In this document: positions 11,449 to 22,767 of the stretch, piece by piece | Position numbering within the stretch: the stretch's first letter is position 1 | Layout of the letters: every line of letters begins with the position of its first letter | Assembly: GCF_026967475.1 (NCBI RefSeq) | Contig: NZ_CP114058.1 | Coordinates: forward strand, 3,038,001-3,102,000 | Length of the DNA: 64,000 nucleotides | Direction: 5' to 3' | Source: Rouxiella chamberiensis | Lineage (GTDB): Bacteria > Pseudomonadota > Gammaproteobacteria > Enterobacterales > Enterobacteriaceae | Position numbers and translations under genes: made by a program | The notes under the pieces: generated by a model | Told to the model about the DNA's origin: nothing | Databases searched by the model: none | Seen by the model: only the letters and a program-made list of their open reading frames with translations

Positions 11449-13054
11449 TCACACTCCCTGCAAAGGCCTCGGCGAGGACTCGAACGGGAGATATTGATAC
11501 AGCCAGGTTTCAGACAGCGTTTTCTCCCCGAGTTTAAGATACAGCCTGAGTTCGACCGGCTCCTTGCCGTCGACGTGCAAATCAAAAAAGGCCCGCCAGT
11601 TTTTGTTCGGCCCCGGCGACTTCTCTACCTTGATACCCTCAAGCGTGCCGCGCGAGCTGGACACCGAGGCCTCGGGTTTGGCGTCGGCCGGCAAGTCATT
11701 CAATACCTTGCCCGAAAATTCGACCATAAACTTGCGCGCGCCGCCGCCAGGATACGCGCCGGGATTGCCGCCCCTGCCGAGCCGTGTCGCGCCGCAGCGG
11801 GCAAGCGCAGACGGATAGGGCTCGTCGGCCAGCCAGTGCATACGGTAACTGAACTGATGCTGGCTTCCAGCTTTGGCGGGCTGTTTTGGCACCCACATGG
11901 CAACAATGTTGTCATAGATTTCATCGTCGGTCGGGATCTCCACCAGCTGCACGGCACCCTCGCCCCACTCGCCTTTGGGTTCGACCCACAGATCCGGACG
12001 CCGCTCGTAGCCGACCGACCCCAGATAGCTGTCGAAATGGCGCTCTTTCTGCATCAGGCCGAAACCGCGCGGATTGTTGTCGGCAAATGACGAGACGATG
12101 ACTTGCAGGGGATTATTGAGCGGTCGCCAAATGTGTTCGCCCGCGCCGGTCCAGATGGCCAGCCCGTCGGAATCGTGCACTTCCGGCCGCCAGTCGGAGG
12201 CGGAACCTTTGGCAATCTTGGAAAACCAGAACATCGAGGTTTGCGGCGCAATTCCGAAACGGCCGACATCGCGGCGAAGAAACAGCGAGCAGTCAACGTC
12301 CATGATCACGCCTTGGGTACGTTGCAGGACAAACCGATAGGCACCGCAAAGGCTGGCGCCATCGAGCAGCGCGTAAACAGTCAGCTGGTTGCTGTCGCTG
12401 TGCGGCGTCTCGAACCAGAAATGGGTGAATTCGGGGAACTCTTCGGCGCTGTCGCCCTGCACGGTATTGATGGCGATGCCGCGTGCGGACAGGCCAAACT
12501 GCCCCAGCTCGCCCACGGCACGGAAATAGGAAGCCCCGATAAACGACACCCAGTCTTTTTCGGAATGGGCTTTCAGTGTCTGCTGGCTGTCCAGAAACGC
12601 GAAAGCCTACAAACACGTTGCCCTTGATGTCGGGCAATACACCGCTCTTGTTGTCCGGAAAGGAGAAATAGCGGATGTCCTGCTGAATCTCGCGCGCACG
12701 ATGGTTATCGACCACCGACATTTTTACCGGTGTGCGGTGCAGGCTGTTGACGCTGAAAAAGGTGACCGGAAACCGGCTTGCGCCCTGCGAAAACAGCGCA
12801 TATTCCGGCTTGTAGATTATCTTACGGTAGATGTCGTAATTGATGTTGGCGAGTGCGCTTTCGGCGACGGCAGTCGGCGCAACATAGGCCTCTCTGGCCA
12901 TCGCTTCAGCCTGCCTGATTAATCCTTCATAGCTGAAATCCGCTTCCTGACCCAGCGTGAGTTTCTGTGCCGCGAAGATTTCAGGAGTAAAACCCAACGC
13001 GGATAAGGCGGCGGAATAAGAGGCAAAAGCCAGCAAGTCACGTCTTGTCACCAT
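11449..13054 (-). CDS. opgD: Osmoregulated periplasmic glucan protein OpgD, Tat-exported (one extra base)
   Basis: OpgD shapes the backbone of osmoregulated periplasmic glucans. The start at 13054 is chosen because it opens a twin-arginine signal (TRRDLLAF) and has AAGGA about 11 bases upstream. The N-terminal part runs to about 12597. The rest (SFIGASYFRAVGELGQFGLS, GIAPQTSMFWF, IHDSDGL-like VHDSDGLAIW, RPLNNP, NNPRGFGL, ETWLYQYLPF) is in another frame. Removing one base of the AAA run at 12595-12597 joins the halves as GFRVLDSQQ and gives about 534 residues, against 551 in E. coli. A probable sequencing error. It follows qseBC on the same strand, and its end abuts folK. Confidence 0.85.
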
Positions 13055-13127
13055 GAAAACACCCATCCTTGATAAAAGTGCCATGTTTTCAGCAACCAGG
13101 CGAAAACAGATTTTTGGAAAGCCACTT

Positions 13128-14522
13128 CTACTTTAGCAGAACTCTCAGACCGCCTTCGGGTGCATTGCGGTAATCCACCTGAATACCATGCAATTGTGCG
13201 ATACGCAGCACGATCGAGATGCCAAGCCCGCTGCCGGTTTGCTGCTGGCCCGGAGGTCGATAGAAACGTTCGCCGAGCCGCCGAAGGCTTTCGACTGTCA
13301 TGCCGGGGCCGCCGTCCTGCAACGTCAATCCGGTGGCGTCCAGCGTCACGCGCACCTGACTGCCCGCCTCGGAATAGCGAATCGCATTGTCGAGCAGATT
13401 TCTCAGCAGCATCGACAGCAGCAGCGGATTACCGCGCTTTGCAGGCGGCGTGCCGTGCTGCTCGAGCACCAGCTCGATGCCTTTGCGATGTGCCGCCGCA
13501 TCCTGCTCGATAAGCGCCTGCGTCACCAGCGCCGGCCAGTCGACCGGGGAAAGCTCGTCCAGCGACGTAAAGGACTCGAGGCGCGACAGCGTTAAAAGCT
13601 GGTCGACGAGTCGCGTGGCGCGATCGATGCTGGTGGTGAGGTTTTTCACCGCGTTGTCCCGCACGCGCTCGTCGTCCCCCGCCAGCTGCACCACTTCCGT
13701 CTGCACGCGCAGCGCGGCGAGCGGGCTGCGCAACTCGTGCGCCGCATCGGAGGTAAAGCGGCGCTCGCGCACCAGCAAGGTTTGTGTTCTTGCAAACAGC
13801 GCATTCAGGGACTGCACCAGCGGCAGCACCTCGCCCGGCACCTTTTCCGTTGCAATCGGCCGGGCATCGTCGGCGGCGCGATGCTGCAACGCCTGCGCCA
13901 CGCGCTTGAGCGGCCGCAGTTCAAGGCTGAGCATGACTATCATTGCCAGCATCAGCAGCGGCAGCGAGGCGAGCCACGGCAGCAGCTGGCCGCTTACCAT
14001 GTCCCACGCCATGTCGTCGCGATACTCGTATTCCTGCCCGACGGCGATACGATAGCGGCCATCGGTCGAGGTCAGCCACAGCAAACGCCAACGGTCGTCA
14101 TCGTCCTTGAGCCTGTCGTCGATAAAACCGTGCGCCTCGCGGTTGAAGACGATGTCTTTGCCGTTGTCGCCGTCGTTGACGAGCCTATGCCCCTGTAGAT
14201 CGAAAATCGCAAAGGCCAGCGCGTCGTCGTCGGTATGACCGCGATGATGCTTGTCGACCAGCTTTTTGGTATCGGGCAGACGAACGGCATCGCCGCGCTG
14301 AAGCTGCTCGCCCAGACCGGCGGTCGCAAGGCGTTTGGCGAACAGCATCTGCTGGGTATCAAACAGCTCGTTGATTTTATGGCGCGTTTGCTGCCACGCC
14401 GCCCCGCTTGCGACGACCCAGGTCACGATAGCCAATACGGCAAACAGCAGAATCAGCCGCAGCTTGAGGCTCGGATGCGTTAACCGCCCCCGCAACGCCC
14501 GCAGGTTCAGGGAATATTTCAC
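13128..14522 (-). CDS. qseC: Sensor histidine kinase QseC
   Basis: The protein is 464 residues: membrane segment 1 (about 21-42), a periplasmic sensor with [33 protein letters not shown] and [12 protein letters not shown], and membrane segment 2 (about 183-200). A HAMP-like linker follows, then the H-box [18 protein letters not shown] (phospho-His about 262), N-box [13 protein letters not shown] and G-boxes DGGPGM and GSGLGIS. It matches E. coli QseC closely along its length. QseC responds to autoinducer-3 and catechol signals in E. coli and controls QseB. It starts with GTG overlapping the qseB stop, so translation is coupled. Confidence 0.9.
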   Translation of the reverse strand: MKYSLNLRALRGRLTHPSLKLRLILLFAVLAIVTWVVASGAAWQQTRHKINELFDTQQMLFAKRLATAGLGEQLQRGDAVRLPDTKKLVDKHHRGHTDDDALAFAIFDLQGHRLVNDGDNGKDIVFNREAHGFIDDRLKDDDDRWRLLWLTSTDGRYRIAVGQEYEYRDDMAWDMVSGQLLPWLASLPLLMLAMIVMLSLELRPLKRVAQALQHRAADDARPIATEKVPGEVLPLVQSLNALFARTQTLLVRERRFTSDAAHELRSPLAALRVQTEVVQLAGDDERVRDNAVKNLTTSIDRATRLVDQLLTLSRLESFTSLDELSPVDWPALVTQALIEQDAAAHRKGIELVLEQHGTPPAKRGNPLLLSMLLRNLLDNAIRYSEAGSQVRVTLDATGLTLQDGGPGMTVESLRRLGERFYRPPGQQQTGSGLGISIVLRIAQLHGIQVDYRNAPEGGLRVLLK

Positions 14523-15199
14523 GGGTTCTTACCGCTCGGCACTTCATCGCCCAGCACATAGCCGACGCCGTGAACCGTGCGGATAAAACCGTTGCCCAGC
14601 TTGCGCCGCAAATGGTGAATGTGAACTTCGACGGCGTTGCTGCTGACCTCCTGATCCCAGCTGTAAAGCTTCTCTTCGAGGGTCTGGCGTTGCAGTACGC
14701 GGCCTTTATTGCGCAGAAACAGCTCCAGCACGGCGACTTCGCGCGAGGTCAGCACCACCGCCTCGCTATCCAGACTGACGCTACGCGAGGCGGGATCGAA
14801 TTCGAGTGCGCCGTGGCTGATTTTGGGCGTGACCTGACCATGGCGGCGGCGAATCAGCGCTTCGAGTCTGGCGGCGACTTCCACCAGCGCAAAGGGTTTG
14901 CAGAGATAATCGTCGGCACCGGCCTGCAGGCCGCCAACCCGCTGCTCCAGCGCATCGCGCGCGGTCAGAATCAGCACGGGAATGTCTCGGCCGCTCTGCC
15001 GCCATTCGCGCAGCAACTGCATACCGTCCATGCCCGGCAGACTCAAATCCAGGATAACCGCATCGTAGGGCGCGCTGTCGAGGGCGTTTTTTCCGGTGAT
15101 CCCATCCCTGAACCAGTCGAGGGTGAATCCGAGCCGGGTCAAGCCCGCCTTGATGCCGTCGCCAATCATGTTGTCGTCTTCAATCAGTAGGATACGCAT
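14519..15199 (-). CDS. qseB: OmpR-family response regulator QseB
   Basis: The 226 residues comprise a receiver ([17 protein letters not shown], phospho-acceptor Asp51 in [12 protein letters not shown], switch residues Thr in LTAR and Lys in CKPF) and a winged-helix DNA-binding domain ([37 protein letters not shown]). The match to QseB is strong. It is first in the run qseB-qseC-opgD and divergent from panB, 181 bases away. In E. coli qseBC lies elsewhere on the chromosome. Confidence 0.9.
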   Translation of the reverse strand: MRILLIEDDNMIGDGIKAGLTRLGFTLDWFRDGITGKNALDSAPYDAVILDLSLPGMDGMQLLREWRQSGRDIPVLILTARDALEQRVGGLQAGADDYLCKPFALVEVAARLEALIRRRHGQVTPKISHGALEFDPASRSVSLDSEAVVLTSREVAVLELFLRNKGRVLQRQTLEEKLYSWDQEVSSNAVEVHIHHLRRKLGNGFIRTVHGVGYVLGDEVPSGKNP

Positions 15200-15380
15200 C
15201 GTCTTCCTGCTCCCGTGGTGTCTGCCGTTCCGTGTTTGAATCAGTATACCCGCCGCTTCTTAGCTTGTTCTTAAGTTGTGCGATAACTCTCATCTTCTTT
15301 AAAGGTGTTACGTGATTGATGGGCCTTCCTGTAGAATAGTCGCCAGGTTTTTGGAATGTATACAAGGTTGAGACATCAAG

Positions 15381-16175
15381 ATGAAAGCAACAACCATGAG
15401 TCAGCTGCGTCAGTGGAAACGCGACAAGCACAAATTTGCGACCATTACGGCCTACGACGCCAGTTTTGCACAACTCTTTGCCGAGCAGGGTATTCCGGTC
15501 ATGCTGATAGGCGATTCCCTCGGCATGGTCGTTCAGGGGCGCGATTCCACCCTGCCCGTGCTGCTTGAAGATATCGTTTATCACACGCGCTGTGTGCGCC
15601 GTGGCGCGCCCAGGGCCTTGCTGCTTTCCGACTTGCCTTTCATGACGTACTCCACGCCGGAACAGACCTTTGACAGCGCCGCGCAACTGATGCGCGCAGG
15701 TGCCAACATGGTCAAGCTCGAAGGCGGAAGCTGGCTGTGCGATACCGTTTCCATGCTGACAGAAAGAGCCGTGCCGGTCTGTGGTCATCTCGGCCTGACC
15801 CCGCAGTCGGTCAATATTTTCGGCGGCTACAAGATTCAGGGGCGTGGCGAAGTGGCGGCCAATCAGCTGCTGCAAGACGCGCTGGCGCTCGAAAAAGCCG
15901 GGATGCAACTGCTGGTGCTCGAGTGTGTGCCGGTTGAGCTGGCGCGCCGCGTCACCGAAGAGCTGAGCATTCCTGTCATCGGCATCGGCGCAGGCAATGT
16001 GACCGACGGACAAATTCTGGTGATGCACGACGCCTTCGGCATTACCGGCGGCCATATTCCCAAGTTCGCCAAAGATTTTCTGGCCGAAGCCGGTGACATC
16101 CGCGATGCCGTGCGTTTGTATGTGAAAGAGGTCGAAGAAGGCGTTTATCCGGGCATCGAGCACAGTTATCAGTAA
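15381..16175 (+). CDS. panB: 3-methyl-2-oxobutanoate hydroxymethyltransferase
   Basis: PanB makes ketopantoate from 2-oxoisovalerate and 5,10-methylene-THF, the first committed step to pantothenate and CoA. It has 264 residues, the E. coli length. Conserved blocks include [20 protein letters not shown] (Mg-binding Asp), [26 protein letters not shown] and [19 protein letters not shown]. The start MKATTMSQL matches. It opens a panB-panC-panD cluster with gaps of 28 and 56 bases. Confidence 0.97.
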   Translation: MKATTMSQLRQWKRDKHKFATITAYDASFAQLFAEQGIPVMLIGDSLGMVVQGRDSTLPVLLEDIVYHTRCVRRGAPRALLLSDLPFMTYSTPEQTFDSAAQLMRAGANMVKLEGGSWLCDTVSMLTERAVPVCGHLGLTPQSVNIFGGYKIQGRGEVAANQLLQDALALEKAGMQLLVLECVPVELARRVTEELSIPVIGIGAGNVTDGQILVMHDAFGITGGHIPKFAKDFLAEAGDIRDAVRLYVKEVEEGVYPGIEHSYQ

Positions 16176-16203
16176 ATTCGATTAACCAGACAGAGGCATT
16201 ATC

Positions 16204-17058
16204 GTGTTAATTATTGAAACTCTTCCGCTGCTGCGCCGCGAAATTCGCTTCTACAAGCAGAACAACAAGCGCATTGCGCTGGTGCCGACGATGGGCAATC
16301 TGCATCAGGGCCACATGACGCTGGTCGATGAAGCCAGGGCGCGGGCCGACATCGTTATCGTCAGCATTTTCGTCAATCCCATGCAGTTCGAACGCGCCGA
16401 CGATCTCGAACGTTATCCGCGCACCTTGCAGGAAGACTGCGAGAAGCTGACCAAGCGCGGCGTAGATCTGGTGTTTGCGCCTGCGCCCGCCGAAATCTAC
16501 CCTAAAGGCCTGGCCCTGCAAACGCAGGTCGACGTGCCCGGTCTGTCGACCATGCTGGAAGGCGCAAGCCGTCCCGGCCATTTTCGCGGTGTCTCGACCA
16601 TCGTCAGCAAGCTGTTTAATCTCGTGCAGCCCGACGTCGCCTGTTTCGGGCAAAAAGACTATCAACAGCTGGCGCTGATCCGCGCGTTGGTAGAAGATAT
16701 GGGATACGATCTGGAAATCGTGGGCGTGCCGACTGTCCGCGCGAAAGACGGTCTGGCGCTGAGTTCGCGTAATGGTTATCTCACGGCCGACGAGCGAAAA
16801 ATCGCGCCGCGCCTCGCCAAAATCATGAACCAGCTGGCCGCGCGACTGACGCAGGGTGAACGCCACGTCGACGAGCTGCTGGCCGACTGCGCGCAACAGC
16901 TGCGTGACGCCGGTTTCCAGCCCGACGAACTGTTCATCCGCGACGCGAAAACGCTGCGTGACTTGTCTGTCGACAGCACGTCGGCGGTTATCCTGATGGC
17001 CGCCTGGCTGGGCAAGGCGCGACTGATAGATAATCAGGAAGTCGATTTAACGGTCTAG
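16204..17058 (+). CDS. panC: Pantothenate synthetase
   Basis: PanC joins pantoate and beta-alanine using ATP. The 284 residues show [10 protein letters not shown] at 28-37 (the HIGH-like ATP site), [43 protein letters not shown] and ALSSRNGYL (KMSKS-like). The start codon is GTG at 16204, preceded by GAGG. E. coli PanC is 283 residues. Confidence 0.97.
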   Translation: MLIIETLPLLRREIRFYKQNNKRIALVPTMGNLHQGHMTLVDEARARADIVIVSIFVNPMQFERADDLERYPRTLQEDCEKLTKRGVDLVFAPAPAEIYPKGLALQTQVDVPGLSTMLEGASRPGHFRGVSTIVSKLFNLVQPDVACFGQKDYQQLALIRALVEDMGYDLEIVGVPTVRAKDGLALSSRNGYLTADERKIAPRLAKIMNQLAARLTQGERHVDELLADCAQQLRDAGFQPDELFIRDAKTLRDLSVDSTSAVILMAAWLGKARLIDNQEVDLTV

Positions 17059-17114
17059 CCCTTAACGGTTCGGCATGTAAAGGCTAGGTTGATTACGGTA
17101 ACAAAGGGGAAAAT

Positions 17115-17495
17115 ATGATACGTACCATGTTGCAGGGTAAATTGCATCGCGTCCACGTGACCCATGCCGACTTGCATTACGAAGGTTCCTGCGCCATCGA
17201 TCAGGATTTCCTCGACGCTTCCGGCATTCTGGAATACGAGGCTATCGATATCTATAACGTGACCAATGGCAAACGCTTTTCGACCTACGCCATCGCCGCC
17301 GAGCGCGGGTCACGCATTATCTCCGTCAACGGCGCGGCCGCGCACTGCGCAAGCGTCGACGACCTGCTGATTATCTGCTCCTACGTGCAGATGCCCGATG
17401 CGGATGCTCGTCTGCATCAGCCAAAAGTGGCCTATTTCGAAGGCGCAAACCAGCTAAAACGCACGGCGAAAGCGGTGCCGGTTCAGGTCGCCTGA
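17115..17495 (+). CDS. panD: Aspartate 1-decarboxylase, pyruvoyl-dependent
   Basis: PanD makes beta-alanine for pantothenate. It has 126 residues, the E. coli length. The self-cleavage site is Gly24-Ser25 within HYEGSCAID, where Ser25 becomes the pyruvoyl group. [13 protein letters not shown] and GAAAHCA blocks are intact. Processing in enterobacteria needs PanZ, which is not in the window. A strong two-way terminator follows. Confidence 0.97.
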   Translation: MIRTMLQGKLHRVHVTHADLHYEGSCAIDQDFLDASGILEYEAIDIYNVTNGKRFSTYAIAAERGSRIISVNGAAAHCASVDDLLIICSYVQMPDADARLHQPKVAYFEGANQLKRTAKAVPVQVA

Positions 17496-17510
17496 CCGCC
17501 TTCTCTGCAT

Positions 17511-17543
17511 AAGAAAACGGGAGCCTCAAGCTCCCGTTTTCTT
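17511..17543. terminator. Two-way terminator between panD and yadH
   Basis: A perfect 14-bp stem (AAGAAAACGGGAGC / GCTCCCGTTTTCTT) has a 5-base loop and is T-rich on both strands. It lies between the convergent panD and yadH and can end transcription from both sides. Confidence 0.9.
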
Positions 17544-17586
17544 TTATATTTTCTATTGCCGCCTCAAGAGGCGTCTGGCAAAACGG

Positions 17587-18357
17587 TTAGCTTCTCAAAC
17601 CGCGACCGCGTTCTATCAGATACCAGGCCAGCAGATAGAACACCACGATAAAGGCAACCAGCACCAGCATGGTGAACATCAGGGGCACGTCGGAGATGCC
17701 GAGGAACCCGTAACGGAATCCGCTTATCATGTAGACAATCGGGTTCAGCTTGGACACCGCCTGCCAGATTGGCGGCAGCAGCGTCAGCGAGTAGAACACC
17801 CCGCCGAGGTAGGTCAGCGGCGTCAGCACAAAGGTCGGGATCAGGCTGATGTCATCGAAGCTCGTGGCAAACACGGCATTCAGCAATCCACCGAGCGAGA
17901 ACAGGATAGCCGTCAGCAGCAGTGTCAGCGCAATCACCCACCAGGAATGAATCTGCAGGTGCGTGAAGAACAGCGAGATGATGGTGACCAGAATGCCGAC
18001 ACAGATACCGCGCGCCACACCGCCGCCAACATAACCGGCAATAACGACGTGCGTAGGCACCGGCGCGACCAGCAGCTCTTCAATGTTGCGCTGGAACTTG
18101 GCGCTGAAGAACGACGACGCGACGTTGGCGTAGGAGTTGGTAATCACCGACATCATGATAAGACCGGGCACGATAAACTGCATGTAGCTGAAACCATGCA
18201 TATCGCCGATGCGCGAACCAATCAGATTGCCGAAGATGACGAAGTAGAGAGACATGGTAATCACCGGCGGGACGAGGGTCTGCACCCAGATACGTCCAAA
18301 ACGGTTGATCTCTTTCATCCAGATACTTTTCAGTGCCACCCAATACAGTTGCGACAT
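17587..18357 (-). CDS. yadH: ABC-2 type transporter permease YadH
   Basis: This 256-residue membrane protein, the E. coli length, has about six membrane segments and belongs to the ABC-2 permease family (PPVITMSLYFVIFG, GLIMMSVITNSYANVASSFF, LGGVFYSLTLLPPIWQ). It pairs with the ATPase YadG, whose stop overlaps its start by one base. The exported substrate is not known. E. coli YadGH is uncharacterised. Confidence 0.93.
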   Translation of the reverse strand: MSQLYWVALKSIWMKEINRFGRIWVQTLVPPVITMSLYFVIFGNLIGSRIGDMHGFSYMQFIVPGLIMMSVITNSYANVASSFFSAKFQRNIEELLVAPVPTHVVIAGYVGGGVARGICVGILVTIISLFFTHLQIHSWWVIALTLLLTAILFSLGGLLNAVFATSFDDISLIPTFVLTPLTYLGGVFYSLTLLPPIWQAVSKLNPIVYMISGFRYGFLGISDVPLMFTMLVLVAFIVVFYLLAWYLIERGRGLRS

Positions 18358-19280
18358 TATTTTTTATCCTCACTGCCGTTTACCAGGGTGACAAACAGCT
18401 CTTCCAGACGGTTGGCCTTGTTACGCATGCTGAGCACCTGCACGCCCTGCTTGCTCAATTGACTGAACAGCGAGTTAAGCCCCTGTTCGCGCATCACTTC
18501 GACTTCCAGCGTCGAGGTATCCAGCAGCGTGCTGTGATAGCCTTCGAGCTTGGGAATCGAACTTTTTGCGGCCAGATCCAGCACGAAGGTTTCGGATTTC
18601 TGTTTCGCCAGCAAGGATTTCATCGAGGTATTCTCGATAAGCTCGCCGCCCTGAATGATGCCGATATTGCGACACAGCATCTCGGCTTCTTCAAGGTAAT
18701 GGGTTGTCAGAATGATCGTCGTGCCCTGCGCGTTCAGCTCTTTCAAAAAGCCCCACATCGAGCGGCGCAGTTCGATGTCGACACCGGCGGTAGGTTCGTC
18801 GAGAATCAGCAGCTTGGGCTCGTGCATCAGCGCGCGGGCAATCATCAGACGGCGTTTCATCCCGCCGGACAACATGCGGGAGCGCTCGTTGCGTTTACCC
18901 CACAGATCCAGCTGGGTCAGGTATTTTTCGGCGCGGCTCAGGGCATCGCTGCGCTTCACGCCGTAGTATCCGGCCTGATTCACGACAACCTGCATCACGG
19001 TTTCGAAAGGGTTGAAGTTGAACTCCTGCGGGACCAGCCCGAGCTGGCGCTTGGCGTTGACAATATCCTTGTCGATATCGTAACCAAAGACTCTGACTTT
19101 ACCGGCAGACTTGTTTACCAGCGAGCTGATAATGCCTATCGTCGTGGACTTGCCGGCACCGTTCGGGCCCAGCAGGGCGTAGAAATCGCCCGCTTCCACG
19201 CGTAAGTCAATGCCGCGCAGGGCTTGCACACCGCCTGCGTAAGTCTTGGTTAACTTCTCCAGTTCCAATGCGTATGTCAT
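18357..19280 (-). CDS. yadG: ABC transporter ATP-binding protein YadG
   Basis: The 307-residue ATPase has Walker A GPNGAGKST at 38-46, the signature LSGGMKRRL, Walker B LLILDEPTAGVD and the H-loop TTHYLEEAE. A C-terminal extension of about 80 residues follows. It matches YadG (308 residues in E. coli). It forms a two-gene operon with yadH and is divergent from can (136 bases between starts). Confidence 0.94.
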   Translation of the reverse strand: MTYALELEKLTKTYAGGVQALRGIDLRVEAGDFYALLGPNGAGKSTTIGIISSLVNKSAGKVRVFGYDIDKDIVNAKRQLGLVPQEFNFNPFETVMQVVVNQAGYYGVKRSDALSRAEKYLTQLDLWGKRNERSRMLSGGMKRRLMIARALMHEPKLLILDEPTAGVDIELRRSMWGFLKELNAQGTTIILTTHYLEEAEMLCRNIGIIQGGELIENTSMKSLLAKQKSETFVLDLAAKSSIPKLEGYHSTLLDTSTLEVEVMREQGLNSLFSQLSKQGVQVLSMRNKANRLEELFVTLVNGSEDKK

Positions 19281-19416
19281 AAGTGAAGTCTTACCTTGTT
19301 TTAAACGAATAGTTATCTTTATTTAACGATTGGGTTATACAGAACCCTTTTGATTTTCATTGGAGTTGTCCTATATTACCCCAACGTAGACGCTTTCTTA
19401 CAGGCTATTAACTTTC

Positions 19417-20070
19417 ATGAAAGATATCGAAACGCTGATCAGCAACAATGCTGCCTGGTCAAAAATTATGGAAGAGGAAGATCCTGGCTTCTTCGAACGC
19501 CTCTCTCTTGCTCAAAAACCACGCTTTCTGTGGATTGGCTGCTCCGACAGCCGTGTTCCCGCCGAACGCCTGACCGGACTCGAACCCGGCGAACTTTTCG
19601 TTCACCGCAACGTGGCCAACCTGGTGATTCACACCGACCTCAACTGCCTGTCCGTCGTGCAATATGCTATCGACGTACTGGAAGTCGAACACGTCATTAT
19701 CTGTGGCCACCACGGCTGCGGCGGTGTGAAGGCGGCAATCGAAAACCCTGAACTGGGGCTAATCGACAACTGGCTGCTGCACATTCGCGACATCTATTTC
19801 AAACACGGCAATGCCTTGAGCGAACTGGAACCGGATGACCGACTGAATAAACTCTGCGAACTCAACGTGGTTGAACAGGTGTATAACCTGGGTCACTCCA
19901 CCGTGATGCGCAGCGCGTGGAAACGCGGGCAGAATATCACTCTGCACGGCTGGGTCTACGGACTTCAGGACGGGCGTCTGCGCGACCTGGACATCACGTC
20001 CACCAGCCGCGACATGCTTGAACAGCGCTATCATCAGGGTGTCGCTGCGCTGGTTGATCAAACCCGATAA
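19417..20070 (+). CDS. can: Beta-class carbonic anhydrase
   Basis: Can interconverts CO2 and bicarbonate and is needed for growth in air in E. coli. The 217 residues carry the zinc ligands Cys42, His98 and Cys101 with the Asp44-Arg46 pair ([18 protein letters not shown]), at exactly the E. coli positions. Further conserved blocks are [12 protein letters not shown] and [13 protein letters not shown]. It is convergent with hpt and followed by a long hairpin. Confidence 0.97.
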   Translation: MKDIETLISNNAAWSKIMEEEDPGFFERLSLAQKPRFLWIGCSDSRVPAERLTGLEPGELFVHRNVANLVIHTDLNCLSVVQYAIDVLEVEHVIICGHHGCGGVKAAIENPELGLIDNWLLHIRDIYFKHGNALSELEPDDRLNKLCELNVVEQVYNLGHSTVMRSAWKRGQNITLHGWVYGLQDGRLRDLDITSTSRDMLEQRYHQGVAALVDQTR

Positions 20071-20102
20071 ACGCGGCCTGACCTACCCGCACGTGCCAAT
20101 AA

Positions 20103-20136
20103 TAACGCCCCGAATTGTATTACAATCGGGGCGTTA
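20103..20136. terminator. Long hairpin terminator between can and hpt
   Basis: TAACGCCCCGA pairs with TCGGGGCGTTA, and the stem is extended by ATTGTA/TACAAT, with one bulged base and almost no loop. It sits 32 bases after the can stop, between convergent can and hpt. No long T run follows. Confidence 0.75.
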
Positions 20137-20214
20137 AACCTTTCCACTCTGTGCCTTATCTTTCTGCCCACAAGCGTAGCAGATAACACGAGGCGTCAAG
20201 CCTGAAAGCGGGGC

Positions 20215-20751
20215 TTACTCTTCGAGCATGGTGACTTTGCCGACGTACGGAAGGTGGCGATAACGCTGCGCATAGTCAATGCCATAGCCGACCACAAACT
20301 CGTCGGGAATGGTGAAACCTACATATTCCACCGTCACATCCACTTCGCGGCGCTCGGGTTTGTCGAGCAGCGTACAGATGGCCAGCGATTTAGGTCCCCG
20401 CAGTTTGAAAATCTCGCGCACCTTGCTCAGCGTGTTGCCCGAATCGATGATGTCTTCGACGATAAGCACATCCTTGCCGCGAATATCTTCATCCAGGTCT
20501 TTCAGGATTTTCACGTCACGCGTGGAAGACATGCCGTTGCCGTAGCTCGAAGCTGTCATGAAATCGACTTCATGCGGCACGTCGATGGCGCGGCAGAGGT
20601 CGGCCATAAACATAAAGGATCCGCGCAACAGCCCGACCAGCACCATCTCACTGCCGCTGTCGCGGTAATGTTCTGTTATCTCGCGGCCCAACTCGGCAAT
20701 ACGGGTTTTTACTTCCTGCTCGGAAATCATTACGTCTACAGTGTGTTTCAT
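20215..20751 (-). CDS. hpt: Hypoxanthine phosphoribosyltransferase
   Basis: Hpt salvages hypoxanthine (and guanine poorly) to the nucleotide with PRPP. The start at 20751 ([20 protein letters not shown]) gives 178 residues as in E. coli. An in-frame extension up to 20835 is not conserved and is rejected. The PRPP motif [14 protein letters not shown] and the base loop [16 protein letters not shown] are intact. It is downstream of cueO on the same strand with a 154-base gap, and convergent with can. Confidence 0.96.
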   Translation of the reverse strand: MKHTVDVMISEQEVKTRIAELGREITEHYRDSGSEMVLVGLLRGSFMFMADLCRAIDVPHEVDFMTASSYGNGMSSTRDVKILKDLDEDIRGKDVLIVEDIIDSGNTLSKVREIFKLRGPKSLAICTLLDKPERREVDVTVEYVGFTIPDEFVVGYGIDYAQRYRHLPYVGKVTMLEE

Positions 20752-20905
20752 ATAAAACCTGGCTACCTGAAAATAAAATGAGTCCTGCCACCAGTATGAT
20801 CGATGGCAGTCTTTAGCGCGCGGGGAGTATAGCAAAGAACGTTGCGCAACAAGAACCTCTTCCCTTGCGCGTTACGCAGAATGACCGCCGCGCAGTGACG
20901 CGGAC

Positions 20906-22501
20906 TCAGGCCACCGTAAACGAGAGCATCATGCCGGTGTCTTCATGTTCCAGAAGATGGCAGTGCGCCATGTAGGCGTGATTCGCGTCGGCGAGATGGT
21001 TGAAGCGCACCAGCACCTCGCTGCGCCCGCCCTCAACGCGCACAGTATCTTTCCAGCCCTGACGATGCGCCGCGACCGGCTTTCCGTTTTCGCCGAGAAT
21101 GCGGAACTGCGTGCCGTGAATGTGGAAAGGATGCAGCATCATGTCGCCCTCGCCGGAAATCGTCCATCGCTCGTACTGACCCTGCTTCACCGCAAACGCC
21201 GGATGATGCATGTCGTAGGCCTTGCCGTTAATCTTGTTGGCCGTCATCAGGTCCAGCTTCGCGGCGTCATGCGTCATGCCCGGCATCGACGACATGTCTC
21301 CCTGCGAATGCGCAGACATGCCGGGCATCGCCGCCATGCCTGCGTCGCCGTGATCCATGCTCATCCCGGCCATCGCGCCGTGCCCGTATTTGTCCATCAG
21401 CGCCTGCATGCCCTGCCGGTCAAGCTGCGGGTCCATCATCAGTTGAAGCCAGCGCGTCGGCAGCCCGTCCAGCGCCGGTTGCGCAGGCAGGGCAATCAGC
21501 GAGTCTGGCAACTGTCCGCCCGACTGTGTCAGCGTGGGCTGGATTTTCAACACGGCCAGCGGCTTGTCGAACGGCGCGAGCGTCATGCCCATCTGAGTCA
21601 CCGGCAAGGTCTGTAAATCAAAGGCTTTACCGTCGGAACAATCGACCATCACCTCGAAACGTTCGCCGGTGAGCATCGGCAGGTCGCTGACCTTGACCGG
21701 CTCTGCAAGGAATCCGCCGTCGCTTGCGATAACATAAAGCGGCCGACCGTCGCTGGTCGCAAGATGCAGGGAACGCGCATTACAGCCGTTCAGCAACCGC
21801 AGGCGCAGCCAGCCGCGCGACACGCCGTGCTGCGGATAGATAACGCCGTTGGTCATCATGTGCTGACCAAACCAGCCGGTGGCGGCGGTCATGACATCGA
21901 GCTGATAATCAATCTGACCGGCCTCGTCGAGGCGTTTGTCCTGAAGAATGACGGGAATGTCGTCCACGCCCCAGCGCGAAGGAATCTTGAGCTTGTCGCC
22001 TTCCTCGTCATCGATAACCACCATTCCAGCAAGCCCCTTGGCCACCTGATAACCGCTGGTTTGATGAGGATGGGGGTGAAACCAGCAGGTCGCCGCAGGC
22101 TGATCCACCTTGAAGTGCACCTCGCGGCTGGCGCCGGGTGCAATCATCGCCTGCGGGCCGCCGTCGACTTCGCCCGGAATTTCGAGACCGTGCCAATGCA
22201 CCGTGCTGGCATCGGGCAGCGCGTTTTTAACGATGACGCCGACCGACTTGCCGCGGCGCAATCGGATGACGGGCCCCAGCAGGTTGCCGTTGATGCCCCA
22301 GGTCGAGGTCATCACTCCCGGCACGAACGGGCTTTTCCCCTGCTGCAACGTAAGGCGATAGGTTCCTCTGACATCGGGTTGCAGAATTTCGGGTATCGGC
22401 AATGCAGGACGCGAGGCGGCAAAAGCCGGGCGGCTCCACGTGGGCAGCGTAGCCACACCGCCATAGAGCGCCGCCAGCTTGATAAAATCTCGACGATGCA
22501 T
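20906..22501 (-). CDS. cueO: Periplasmic multicopper oxidase CueO, Tat-exported
   Basis: CueO oxidises Cu(I) to Cu(II) and protects the periplasm from copper. The 531 residues (E. coli 516) begin with a twin-arginine signal (RRDFIK at 3-8, cleavage near AFAAS). The copper sites are visible: [25 protein letters not shown] and the last site [14 protein letters not shown] methionine/histidine-rich stretch ([26 protein letters not shown]) lies before the last domain, as in E. coli, and binds Cu(I). A CueR-type promoter lies 43-73 bases upstream. Confidence 0.95.
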   Translation of the reverse strand: MHRRDFIKLAALYGGVATLPTWSRPAFAASRPALPIPEILQPDVRGTYRLTLQQGKSPFVPGVMTSTWGINGNLLGPVIRLRRGKSVGVIVKNALPDASTVHWHGLEIPGEVDGGPQAMIAPGASREVHFKVDQPAATCWFHPHPHQTSGYQVAKGLAGMVVIDDEEGDKLKIPSRWGVDDIPVILQDKRLDEAGQIDYQLDVMTAATGWFGQHMMTNGVIYPQHGVSRGWLRLRLLNGCNARSLHLATSDGRPLYVIASDGGFLAEPVKVSDLPMLTGERFEVMVDCSDGKAFDLQTLPVTQMGMTLAPFDKPLAVLKIQPTLTQSGGQLPDSLIALPAQPALDGLPTRWLQLMMDPQLDRQGMQALMDKYGHGAMAGMSMDHGDAGMAAMPGMSAHSQGDMSSMPGMTHDAAKLDLMTANKINGKAYDMHHPAFAVKQGQYERWTISGEGDMMLHPFHIHGTQFRILGENGKPVAAHRQGWKDTVRVEGGRSEVLVRFNHLADANHAYMAHCHLLEHEDTGMMLSFTVA

Positions 22502-22543
22502 AGTCGGTCCTTTTGGGTGTCGGAAGAGTGTCCAGATAGCATT

Positions 22544-22574
22544 AGACTAAACCTTTACCCAAGGTTAAGGTCAA
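22544..22574 (-). promoter_or_regulatory. CueR-type promoter of cueO with 19-base spacer
   Basis: On the minus strand TTGACC (-35) and TAGTCT (-10) are separated by exactly 19 bases, and the spacer holds the dyad ACCTTAACC-TTG-GGTAAAGGT (8 of 9 arm bases pair). An over-long spacer filled by such a dyad is the mark of MerR-family activators. CueR does this at copA and cueO in E. coli. Confidence 0.9.
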
Positions 22575-22767
22575 GTCGAACTCGGTAAGTCAAAAACCAA
22601 TGTAAAAGAAATTTATGTGCGCTGTAGCAAATATGGTAACGTCAATTGGATAAATTACGGGCCTAATCATCATTATGACGAATACTTTTAATGTCGTTAA
22701 GACACTGTTGCTTGCCAGTTTCCGGACGCTGGCAAAGAAAAATTCATCCGCAAAAACAAGGCAGAGC

